From NCBI GenBank assembly GCA_000402295.1, contig AQRW01000061.1:1-5746 (forward strand): DNA of 5,746 nucleotides, written 5' to 3'. A program made the position numbers and the translations under genes. Below the pieces are notes generated by a model. It did not search any database and was not told where the DNA came from. It worked only from the letters and a program-made list of their open reading frames with translations. The DNA is from Candidatus Aerophobus profundus SCGC AAA252-L23. GTDB lineage: Bacteria > Aerophobota > Aerophobia > Aerophobales > Aerophobaceae. This document shows, in pieces, positions 1 to 5,634 of this stretch (positions are counted from its first letter, which is position 1; every line of letters starts with the position of its first letter).

Positions 1-237
1 GAAATAAATGCTCAGCCAGAAAGACTTGACTTAACTGATGTTTGGGCTAGGGAGGCCCGAAGAAAAAAAGTAAAATTAGTTATTGATACGGATGCTCACA
101 GCAAAGATTCTCTTGATTTTATGACTCTGGGGGTAATTACGGCCCGCCGGGGCTGGTTGGAAAAAGATGATGTAATCAACACCTTATCCTGGGGAGAATT
201 GTCCCAGATTATTAAGGCCCAAAGGAGGTCTGATTAA
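1..237 (+). CDS. polX: DNA polymerase/3'-5' exonuclease PolX, C-terminal fragment (5' end outside window)
   Basis: The reading frame is open from base 1 and ends at TAA 235-237, giving the last 78 residues of a protein whose start lies upstream. The fragment matches what I know of the C-terminal PHP domain of bacterial family X DNA polymerases. It opens with EINAQPERLDL, has a TDAHS metal-site motif (Asp31 and His33 of the fragment), then LDFM, a TARRGWL segment and a short LSWGELSQII helix near the end. In this family the PHP domain supplies Mn-dependent 3'-5' exonuclease and related phosphoesterase activity beside the gap-filling polymerase, with a role in base-excision repair in the cytoplasm. 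The stop overlaps the next start by one base, so translation of the two genes is probably coupled. The polymerase domain is not visible, so the assignment rests on the tail alone. Confidence 0.88.
   Translation, partial: EINAQPERLDLTDVWAREARRKKVKLVIDTDAHSKDSLDFMTLGVITARRGWLEKDDVINTLSWGELSQIIKAQRRSD
221..228 (+). promoter_or_regulatory. Strong ribosome binding site for the Gfo/Idh/MocA gene
   Basis: AAAGGAGG lies inside the last codons of polX and ends 8 bases before ATG 237. It supports ATG 237. The next in-frame ATG at 240 is also possible, but spaced 11 bases away. Confidence 0.75.
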
Positions 238-1412
238 TGATGAAGAAAATCAAGGTAGGAGTGATCGGGGCAGGATTTATAGGGCCACTTCATATCGAAT
301 CCCTACGTCGCCTTGGCTTCGTGGAAGTTGTTGCTCTGGCTACTTCCGGGGAAGAAACAGCCAAATCTAAGTCCCAGGCACTTTCGATTCCCCGGGCTTA
401 TAGAGACTGGCGTGATTTAATTGAAGATGAAGAGATACAAGTGGTCCAGATTACCAGCCCTAACTATCTACATTTCCCCCAGGCTAAGGCTGCTCTCCAG
501 GCGGGAAAGCATGTAGTTTGTGATAAGCCTCTAACTATCTCTCCTGAGGAGTCCAAGGAACTGGTGGATTTGGTAAAAGAAAAAGAGTTGGTTGGCGCTA
601 TAACCTTCAACCACCGGTTCTATCCTTTAGTCCAGGAAACCAGAGCCTTGCTTCAAGAAAAGGCTCTGGGTGAAAAGCTCTTTTTTATCCGGGGGGGGTT
701 TCATCAGGATTGGTTGCTTTACGATACTGATTATAACTGGAGGGTAGAGGCGGCTAAGGGAGGAGCAGTTCGGGCTATCGGTGATTTGGGAACCCACTGG
801 ATGGATTTAATTGAACATATCACTAATCTTAGAGTGGAGAAAGTATTGGCCGATTTGGCTTGCTTCATTCCGGTAAGGAAAAAACCCAAGGGGTTCATTC
901 AAACCTTTGCTGACCAGGAGTTGAAAGCAACTGACTGGGAGGAAGTTCAGATGGATACCGAGGATATGGCGATAGTGTTGCTCAAATTTTCCGGAGTGGA
1001 AACCCGGGGACTAATGACTATCTCGCAGATTAGTGCTGGGAGAAAGTGCCGCCTATTTTACGAAATATCCGGCTCTCAAAGGTCAGTGGCCTGGGATTCA
1101 GAAAGAGCCAACGAGCTATGGATGGGTCACCGAGACAAGCCTAACGAAATCCTGATTAAAAATCCTTCTTTGATGCATTCCTCGGCTAAAAAGTACGCCC
1201 GGTATCCGGCAGGGCACGGGGAGGGTTTTCCGGATAGTCATACTGCTTGTAACAGAGCTATTTATGAGTATATTCGACAGGAGAAATTTAAGAAAGGTGG
1301 GGAACCTGATTTCCCAACTTTTGCCGACGGACATCACCAACAGCAACTTTGTGAGGCTATTTTGCAGAGTTCGCGGCAAAGGGAGTGGGTTAAGGTTGGT
1401 GTCTCTTACTGA
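237..1412 (+). CDS. Gfo/Idh/MocA-family NAD(P)-dependent oxidoreductase
   Basis: This is a 391-residue protein, a usual length for the family of dehydrogenases acting on sugars, inositols and related polyols in the cytoplasm. The N-terminal Rossmann fold starts at once with VGVIGAGFIG (residues 7-16). Residues 91-98, KHVVCDKP, are the family's EKP-type motif in its Asp variant, with the lysine that usually takes part in catalysis. NHRF follows at 125-128, and GDLGTHWMD at 182-190 matches the GxxxDxGxHxxD signature with His187. The tail (PTFADGHHQQQLCEAI, from 360) is also typical. The substrate cannot be read from sequence. The gene is probably co-transcribed with polX (one-base overlap, strong ribosome binding site). 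Its 3' end overlaps the convergent TPR gene by 7 bp. The start at 237 yields MMKK, and 240 is the only close alternative. Confidence 0.9.
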   Translation: MMKKIKVGVIGAGFIGPLHIESLRRLGFVEVVALATSGEETAKSKSQALSIPRAYRDWRDLIEDEEIQVVQITSPNYLHFPQAKAALQAGKHVVCDKPLTISPEESKELVDLVKEKELVGAITFNHRFYPLVQETRALLQEKALGEKLFFIRGGFHQDWLLYDTDYNWRVEAAKGGAVRAIGDLGTHWMDLIEHITNLRVEKVLADLACFIPVRKKPKGFIQTFADQELKATDWEEVQMDTEDMAIVLLKFSGVETRGLMTISQISAGRKCRLFYEISGSQRSVAWDSERANELWMGHRDKPNEILIKNPSLMHSSAKKYARYPAGHGEGFPDSHTACNRAIYEYIRQEKFKKGGEPDFPTFADGHHQQQLCEAILQSSRQREWVKVGVSY

Positions 1413-2326
1413 GGAAGTGCCATTCCCCGCAACATTAACATGCCCAATTTAAAGCGAGCCATAACTGTAAGCTTGGGATCGGCATCGGGGGCGTTGGCTA
1501 CTACTTCCAAATGTTGAAGAGCTTCAGCAATATGGTCTTGAGCTTCGCAAACATTTCCCATAAGGAAATGAGCATTGATGTTATCAGGAGTTAGTTTAAG
1601 AGCGGCGCTGGCGTCTTGGTAAGCTTTGTCTAATTTGTTTTGCTGTAAATAGGCCATCCCTCTTTGAAGATAAAACTGTAGTGGGTCGGACAATGTTTTC
1701 TCAGCTTGAGCAAAGTAATCTTTAGCTTTCTCTTCCTCCTCTTTTGCCTGATAGAGGATGCCTAACATAAGATAACTGGTTCCATCCTGCGGGTTAAGCT
1801 CCATAGCCTTTTTGTATTCCTCAATGGCTTCGTCTAGATTACCCTGGCTGGTCAATTGATCGGCCTTTTCCTGGTGAAGTAGGTAAGCAGGTGGTTTAGG
1901 GATAACCCAGGTAAAGATTGCCCATACAGATAGCAAAACTACTGTGATAACAACTAATTTTTTAGTCCATCTCTGTAGACGTTTTTGCCTTTGTTTTTTT
2001 AAAGATTCGTCAATATACCACCACCAGCGTTCCGCGGGAATTTGGTTCTGTTGGCGATAGCTTTTGAAATCAAAGGTAGAGGTTAGTTTACGTAAAATCA
2101 GCTTGCGACGATTTTTGAAAACTTGGTCAAAACTATCCAGGCGAGATTTTTCTACAGAAAGGTCGGTGCCAATTTCTTTTAGCTTTTTGGTCAACTGGTG
2201 AATCTGATCTCTCAAGAGTAAGAAATCATTGATTTCCTCACCAATGTTTTCCATATTAAAAAGAAGTTTTCGGTAATCCTCTATCATCTCTCGCAGAGTT
2301 GTTAGAGTCTCCTTCCTTTTTTCCAT
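1406..2326 (-). CDS. Membrane-anchored tetratricopeptide-repeat protein with N-terminal coiled coil
   Basis: This is a 306-residue protein of unknown specific function. Residues 1-80 are charged and heptad-like, probably helical or coiled coil. Residues 101-104 are WWWY, followed by a very basic stretch (110-123) and one hydrophobic segment (124-142), which I read as a single transmembrane helix. The basic residues before it suggest that the N-terminus stays in the cytoplasm and the C-terminal part is outside, by the positive-inside rule. From about 150 onwards there are three to four TPR units, the clearest being A-x(n)-GNLDEAIEEYKKAMELNP (155-179). TPRs mediate protein-protein contacts, so a scaffold role is likely. 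The start ATG at 2326 has AAGGA six bases upstream (plus-strand 2333-2337). It lies 48 bp downstream of the flavodoxin-like gene on the same strand. No catalytic motif is seen. Confidence 0.85.
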   Translation of the reverse strand: MEKRKETLTTLREMIEDYRKLLFNMENIGEEINDFLLLRDQIHQLTKKLKEIGTDLSVEKSRLDSFDQVFKNRRKLILRKLTSTFDFKSYRQQNQIPAERWWWYIDESLKKQRQKRLQRWTKKLVVITVVLLSVWAIFTWVIPKPPAYLLHQEKADQLTSQGNLDEAIEEYKKAMELNPQDGTSYLMLGILYQAKEEEEKAKDYFAQAEKTLSDPLQFYLQRGMAYLQQNKLDKAYQDASAALKLTPDNINAHFLMGNVCEAQDHIAEALQHLEVVANAPDADPKLTVMARFKLGMLMLRGMALPQ

Positions 2327-2374
2327 AGTTTATCCTTATTAAATTGGGGTTATTCAGGTGAGGAGATAAAGTTG

Positions 2375-2803
2375 TTACGATTCTTTCCTTGAAAACCGGC
2401 TCAAGAGCTTTTGGCCAAATTCTTCTGCTTCTGCCGTATTCTTGATACAGCGAAAATCAATTACGAAGGACCCCTTCTTTTCCAATTGATGCATAATTTT
2501 CTTGGTGGCTTTGTTCACTCCGAAAGTTTTCGGGGTAACGAATACCACACTCTTTTTTCCTTCCAAACCACTAGCTCTTCGTAGGTAATTAGCCAGAGTC
2601 TCAGGATACTTCCCACCCCAGAAACCGAGAACAGGACTTCCCACGAAGATTAGTTCATAACCATAAAAACTGGGAGTTTTGGTTGTTTCCTCCACCTTTA
2701 TTTCCTCTACGCTATGTCCTGTTTTCTGAATAAGGGAAAGGATTCTCCGGGCAATTAGTTCCAATTTTTTTGACTGAGCTGAATAAATAAGAGCTGTTCT
2801 CAA
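2375..2803 (-). CDS. Small flavodoxin-fold protein
   Basis: This 142-residue protein has the length and alternating beta/alpha pattern of a short-chain flavodoxin domain. The first strand is TALIYSAQSKK (3-13), the place of the FMN phosphate loop. The next strand is YELIFVGSPVLGFWGG (49-64), where GSPVLGFWG matches the G-(S/T)-P-x-x loop that contacts the flavin ring. KKSVVFVTPKTFG (83-95) is another core strand and loop. The phosphate loop is not the classical T/S-x-T-G-x-T, so FMN binding is likely but not proved. Probable role is electron transfer or a flavodoxin-like reductase in the cytoplasm. Translation starts at TTG (2801-2803), supported by GGAGG five bases upstream and the lack of a better start. 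It sits 41 bp downstream of the dehydratase-related remnant and 48 bp upstream of the TPR gene. An electron-transfer link to the dehydratase relative is conceivable but is inference only. Confidence 0.75.
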   Translation of the reverse strand: MRTALIYSAQSKKLELIARRILSLIQKTGHSVEEIKVEETTKTPSFYGYELIFVGSPVLGFWGGKYPETLANYLRRASGLEGKKSVVFVTPKTFGVNKATKKIMHQLEKKGSFVIDFRCIKNTAEAEEFGQKLLSRFSRKES

Positions 2804-2808
2804 CTTTT

Positions 2809-2813
2809 CCTCC
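2809..2813 (-). promoter_or_regulatory. Ribosome binding site that decides a TTG start
   Basis: On the minus strand GAGGAGGAAAAG directly precedes TTG. The GGAGG core is five bases from the codon, and the encoded N-terminus (RTALIYS) is exactly where the first flavodoxin beta-strand should begin. Confidence 0.7.
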
Positions 2814-2844
2814 TCGACAAATAGATAGTTTTAAACATTTAAAT

Positions 2845-3326
2845 CTAACCCGGGGTCAAGTGATATTTTTTACTCATTTTCTTTTGGTGATAATTTTCGG
2901 CTTGAGAAACAAAGGTTCTAATTTTGTTCAAATAATTAGCCTGGGGAGAACCGTCGTAAGAGAGGCTGAGAAGAGGAAAACCAGGATATTCTTTTTCAAT
3001 TTTAGTGGCTATGGCACTGACTAGGTTTCCAGGCATACAAGTAAAAGGCATAACATTTACTGCTCCATCCCTTCCTCTCTTGATGGAATGAATGATCTTA
3101 CCTATAGAGAGAATAGACTCTCCTCTCAGAGAACGATGTACATATTTTTCTCCCAGTTGGAGAATTTCCTCCGTAGATGGTTCCTCAAAACCCTGTATCA
3201 ATTTTTTGAAGGGTTCTTCCAGTTTTTTCTCGACTATTTCTTGAAAGAGATTACGGGCCCGGTTTTTGAAATAATCAGAGAGCTTTCTCTCCTGTAAGCT
3301 GGTCTCTTTATGCATTTCATTAGTAT
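2845..3326 (-). pseudogene. C-terminal remnant of a 2-hydroxyacyl-CoA dehydratase / CoA-dehydratase-activase-related protein
   Basis: About 155 residues match the C-terminal region of the HgdB/DUF2229-type family as I know it. The markers are a LGEKYVHRSLRGESILSIGK helix pair, then NVMPFTCMPGN (a conserved Cys-containing motif), PGFPLLSLSYDGS and the final FVSQAEN. Relatives carry further N-terminal domains with cysteines for an iron-sulfur cluster and are at least twice as long, and those parts are absent here. Reading upstream, the frame stays open to an ATG at 3546, but those extra 77 codons run through three palindromic repeats and read as LFAQLESCGYHGLFAQ-like repeat translation, not family sequence. 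The first internal ATG with family-like sequence after it is at 3313-3315 and has no ribosome binding site. I therefore call it a 5'-truncated remnant. It heads the minus-strand run with the flavodoxin-like and TPR genes, so the original promoter of that run may also have been lost. Confidence 0.7.
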
Positions 3327-3360
3327 AGAGGTTATGGTAGCCGCAAGTTTTAACTTGCGC
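3327..3360 (+). repeat. Palindromic repeat unit 1 (GGTAGCCGCA family)
   Basis: The head AGAGGTTATGGTAGCCGCA is followed by an 8-bp stem, CGCAAGTT / AACTTGCG (3342-3349 with 3352-3359), closed by a 2-base centre. It shares its head with unit 2 exactly 36 bp downstream (only TT/CC differ). It marks the point where dehydratase-family sequence stops. Confidence 0.85.
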
Positions 3361-3362
3361 AA

Positions 3363-3400
3363 AGAGGCCATGGTAGCCGCAGCTTTCAAGCTGCGCAAAT
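3363..3400 (+). repeat. Palindromic repeat unit 2 (GGTAGCCGCA family)
   Basis: It has the same orientation and head as unit 1 (AGAGGCCATGGTAGCCGCA), but the arms are CGCAGCTT / AAGCTGCG (3378-3385 with 3388-3395). Arm bases differ from unit 1 on both sides in a way that keeps pairing. The tail GCGCAAA is also shared. Confidence 0.85.
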
Positions 3401-3403
3401 AAA

Positions 3404-3427
3404 CGCAGGCTAAAGCCTGCGGCTACC
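3404..3427 (-). repeat. Palindromic repeat unit 3, inverted relative to units 1 and 2
   Basis: Arms CGCAGGCT / AGCCTGCG (3404-3411 with 3414-3421) are followed by GCTACC, the reverse complement of the GGTAGC head. With unit 2 it forms a larger inverted pair, with GGTAGCCGCAG at 3372-3382 and CTGCGGCTACC at 3417-3427. Such head-to-head palindromes are typical of REP-like elements mobilised in trans by Y1-type transposases, but no such gene is in the window. Confidence 0.85.
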
Positions 3428-3432
3428 GGATC

Positions 3433-3457
3433 ACAACCCCTACCAAGTAGGGGTTGT
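3433..3457. repeat. Perfect 11-bp inverted repeat with 3-base loop
   Basis: ACAACCCCTAC (3433-3443) pairs fully with GTAGGGGTTGT (3447-3457) across CAA. No T-tract follows on either strand, so it is not a convincing intrinsic terminator. It abuts the repeat trio and is probably another short mobile or repetitive palindrome. Confidence 0.8.
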
Positions 3458-3583
3458 AAGACAAGGGGTAAGGTCTCTGCTCTCATCTGCGGGGAGATTC
3501 TCTCTGAACATTTCTCCAACTTCGTTGCTTGACTCAACGCATCCATTCTGTATACTTTTCATACCTGGAATAACAGACTGGGT
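3458..3583. other. Unassigned junction segment between repeats and the ParA-like remnant
   Basis: About 125 bp has no recognisable gene, promoter or RNA. Open frames cross it on the minus strand but carry no family-like sequence or ribosome binding site. It may be leftover sequence from the rearrangement that truncated the dehydratase-related gene on one side and removed the start of the ParA-like gene on the other. Confidence 0.5.
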
Positions 3584-4260
3584 GAATTCAAGGGTATTTC
3601 CATTCATTCTTTCCGTGGTGGCACGGGAAAGTCTAACATCACCGCTAATGTGGCCGTGACCATTGCTCAGCAGGGACAACGGGTAGGTATCGTTGATACC
3701 GATATTACTTCCCCCGGCATCCATGTTCTTTTTGGCCTCGGTGAAGAAAAGATGGATAAAACCCTTAATGATTATCTTTGGGGAAATTGTGCCATCGAAG
3801 AGACAGCCTATGATGTAAGTGATAGCTTGAAGACAGGGAAAAGCAAGGTTATACCGATCAGCGGCAGCATTTATTTAATTCCGTCCAGTATCAAGACTGG
3901 AGAGATCGCCAGGGTGCTCAAGGAGGGTTACGATGTTGGGCTACTCAACGATGGTTTCCGGGAACTAGTAAGAAAGCTTAACCTCGATTATTTGTTCCTT
4001 GACACTCACCCCGGAATTAACGAAGAGACGCTGCTTTCTATCGCTATATCCGATACTCTTTTAGTGATCATGCGTCCTGCTGACCAGCAGGACTATCAAG
4101 GGACGGCAGTGATAGTGGAAGTAGCCGGCAAACTAAGCATCCCCCGGGTACTTCTGGTGGTTAATAAGGTTCTACTGAATTCAACTTTGCTGAAGTGAAG
4201 AAGCGAATAGAAAAGACTTACAACTGCGAAGTAGCGGGAGTTTTGCCCCTCTCCGAATAA
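3584..4260 (+). pseudogene. MinD/ParA-like P-loop ATPase, decayed (no start, frameshifted, C-terminus missing)
   Basis: The reading frame shows a deviant Walker A motif in the form SFRGGTGKSN (3608-3637), then VGIVDTDITSPGIHVLFGL with the Walker A' aspartate (codon 3695), and DYLFLDTHPG with the Walker B aspartate (codon 4001). SDTLLVIMRPADQQDYQG and IPRVLLVVNKV follow. These fit a MinD/ParA-type ATPase of the SRPBCC-unrelated SIMIBI class. No ATG, GTG or TTG exists in frame between the stop at 3530 and Walker A, and a GTG at 3650 would drop Walker A. After VVNKV the frame runs to TGA 4196-4198. Adding one C near 4172 restores KVPTEFNFAEVKKRIEKTYNCEVAGVLPLSE up to TAA 4258-4260. About 40 or more further residues expected for the family are missing. 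A sequencing error could explain the frameshift but not the missing ends. Confidence 0.75.
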
Positions 4261-4264
4261 CATA

Positions 4265-4930
4265 ATGGATGAGAGCGGGAGCCGATGGGCCAATCTTTCA
4301 CCGTTTGGTACTGTTGTATTCACGGAAATGATGAGGCAGTATCGAGCTATTTTTCCAGCCAGTTCCTCTTTCTGGAACTATCTGGAGCAATATGTGACCG
4401 AATGGATGCAAAGTGTTTCTTGGGAGCAAGCCTTCCACTGGAATAGATTGCAGGACTATAGCGAAGATGATCTCTGGTTAATTGCCCGCAAAGCAGCTAT
4501 GTTTAAGCTATCAGCTATGCCGGTAGCTCTCTTAGCCCAACACGAGGAGGCAGTTGAGCCTCTGGCTCACTACGTTGACTGCACCCAAGTTGTCTTTGAT
4601 TTCATAAATCAATTGCGGGATTGGCGCCAAGACTTGCAAGATAGGCATTATGGATATTTGCTCACCAAGGTTATGCTCAGTGCTGGTTGGTCGGATTCCG
4701 CGCCTCCAACTGAGGATTTCGTCCGGCGAGCGTTTGCGTTTGATGATACTATTGACTCGGTTATCTCGGTAGCAGCCAAATACGCCCAGTTGGCACGGGA
4801 TTGCGCTGTTCATCTAAAAGGGCGATATCTGATCAGCTACGCAAATTCCCTGGCCCGACACTGCAAACTAGTCTTGAGTCAAATAGGAACAGACAGAGAG
4901 CAGGCATTCAAAGATATTGTAGAAGCATAG
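4265..4930 (+). CDS. Class I isoprenoid-synthase-like protein, probably N-terminally truncated
   Basis: The 221-residue all-helical sequence resembles the second half of bacterial class I isoprenoid (polyprenyl-synthase-like) enzymes. FPASSSFWNYLEQYV (30-44) and WEQAFHW (53-59) are followed by YSEDDLWLIARKAAMFKLSAMPVALL (65-90). The most telling segment is VVFDFINQLRDWRQDLQDRHYGYLLTKV (109-136), which sits where the second Asp-rich, Mg-diphosphate-binding motif is expected (D119, D123). The first Asp-rich motif, normally some 80-100 residues from the start of a roughly 300-residue enzyme, is absent. There is no ribosome binding site before ATG 4265, and the gene begins four bases after the ParA-like remnant stops. 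Both facts suggest a fusion or deletion junction at about 4258-4320. The downstream isomerase makes an isoprenoid role plausible. Catalytic activity of this version is doubtful, and family assignment is from recalled pattern only. Confidence 0.55.
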   Translation: MDESGSRWANLSPFGTVVFTEMMRQYRAIFPASSSFWNYLEQYVTEWMQSVSWEQAFHWNRLQDYSEDDLWLIARKAAMFKLSAMPVALLAQHEEAVEPLAHYVDCTQVVFDFINQLRDWRQDLQDRHYGYLLTKVMLSAGWSDSAPPTEDFVRRAFAFDDTIDSVISVAAKYAQLARDCAVHLKGRYLISYANSLARHCKLVLSQIGTDREQAFKDIVEA

Positions 4931-5003
4931 CGAATAGAGAATTGCACCAAACAGTAAAATATGAGGACATTGAGACCTTATGGATGAACGGTGAGCTAGA
5001 ACG

Positions 5004-5026
5004 AAGGCTGTGTTTCAGCAAGCCTT
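5004..5026 (+). repeat. Imperfect hairpin upstream of idi
   Basis: AAGGCT (5004-5009) pairs with AGCCTT (5021-5026) around an 11-base loop. It lies in the 130-bp gap before the isomerase gene and is followed directly by a second, tighter hairpin. It has no T-tract, so a terminator role is unlikely. Confidence 0.5.
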
Positions 5027-5033
5027 GAGTTTG

Positions 5034-5054
5034 CCAGTGGTTCAGCCACTGGAG
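5034..5054 (+). promoter_or_regulatory. Hairpin overlapping the idi ribosome binding site
   Basis: CCAGTGG (5034-5040) and CCACTGG (5046-5052) form a 7-bp stem with loop TTCAG. The 3' arm supplies the first two bases of GGAG (5051-5054), the only good ribosome binding site for ATG 5061, six bases away. If the stem forms in mRNA it would partly hide that site, so it may lower or regulate translation. No ligand-binding structure is visible. Confidence 0.45.
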
Positions 5055-5060
5055 TTTGTT

Positions 5061-5603
5061 ATGGATAAAGAAATTTTGATACTGGTAGACGCAAATGACA
5101 CCGTAATCGGCACGGAAATAAGAGAAAGGTGTCACTTGGGTGACGGGATTTTACACAGAGCAATTGCTACCTTTATTTTTAATGATGAAGTCCAGTTGCT
5201 GATAGCCCTCAGGGCTAAATCAAAAACCCTATGGCCCGCATTTTGGGATGCTTCTTGCTGCACCCACGTTTACCCCGATGAAACCTATGAACAGGCTGGA
5301 GAAAGAAGATTACCACAGGAATTAGGTTTTTCTTGCCAGGTAAAATTCTTGACTAAATTCCAATACCAAGCAAAGTATGGAGACATTGGTTCTGAAAACG
5401 AAATGTGTGCTTTGTTGATTGGGAAATACAATGGTGAAGTAAAACCAAATCAAACAGAGGTGGCCAGTTACAAATGGATTGATATCGACAGATTGAAAAA
5501 AGATGTATTTGACAATTCCGATGCTTATACTCCTTGGCTAAGAGTGGCGCTGGCGGAATATGTCCGTTTCCTGCCGAAAACAGGAGACCCACTACATATC
5601 TAG
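5061..5603 (+). CDS. idi: Isopentenyl-diphosphate delta-isomerase, type I
   Basis: This 180-residue protein matches the length and motif order of the Nudix-fold type I isomerase, which interconverts isopentenyl and dimethylallyl diphosphate in the cytoplasm. Metal- and catalysis-linked residues known from the E. coli enzyme are all present: His25 and His32 (RCHLGDGILHRA), Cys67 and His69 (WDASCCTHVYP), Glu87 in the degenerate Nudix box GERRLPQELGF, and Glu112/Glu114 (SENEM). The PWL near 158-160 matches the conserved tryptophan region. I chose ATG 5061 because GGAG lies six bases upstream and the family begins a few residues before its 'ILVDxND' strand. The frame stays open to 5010, adding 17 residues that translate the hairpin region. 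It is the only clearly intact gene right of 3327. Its neighbour upstream is an isoprenoid-synthase-like gene on the same strand. Confidence 0.93.
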   Translation: MDKEILILVDANDTVIGTEIRERCHLGDGILHRAIATFIFNDEVQLLIALRAKSKTLWPAFWDASCCTHVYPDETYEQAGERRLPQELGFSCQVKFLTKFQYQAKYGDIGSENEMCALLIGKYNGEVKPNQTEVASYKWIDIDRLKKDVFDNSDAYTPWLRVALAEYVRFLPKTGDPLHI

Positions 5604-5634
5604 TATAGCGTTTCCAAAATAACCTTACAACGAT

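Noticed and set aside
3327..3427. CRISPR array
   Set aside because: There are only three units, one inverted, with spacing far too short for spacers and no cas genes.
3433..3457. Intrinsic terminator
   Set aside because: The stem is strong, but neither strand has a following T-tract.
3316..3546. N-terminal 77 codons of the long minus-strand frame ending at 2845 as real protein
   Set aside because: They translate three palindromic repeats and an unassigned segment, and no family-like residues or ribosome binding site support ATG 3546.
3440..3724. Minus-strand frame across the ParA start region
   Set aside because: Most of it is antisense to clear ATPase motifs, and it has no recognisable domain or ribosome binding site.
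3650..4198. GTG 3650 as the true start of the ParA-like gene
   Set aside because: It would remove the Walker A motif, which is clearly encoded in frame just upstream, and no ribosome binding site precedes it.
4801..5028. Alternative plus-strand frame covering the end of the isoprenoid-like gene and the idi leader
   Set aside because: It overlaps a better-supported frame, has no family resemblance that I recognise, and its tail is hairpin sequence.
5010..5060. Extended N-terminus of Idi
   Set aside because: The 17 extra codons translate the hairpin leader, and ATG 5061 has the ribosome binding site and the family-typical start.
4265..5603. Encapsulin-type nanocompartment locus, since some carry polyprenyl-synthase cargo
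   Set aside because: No shell protein or cargo-loading sequence is visible in the window, so there is nothing to support it.
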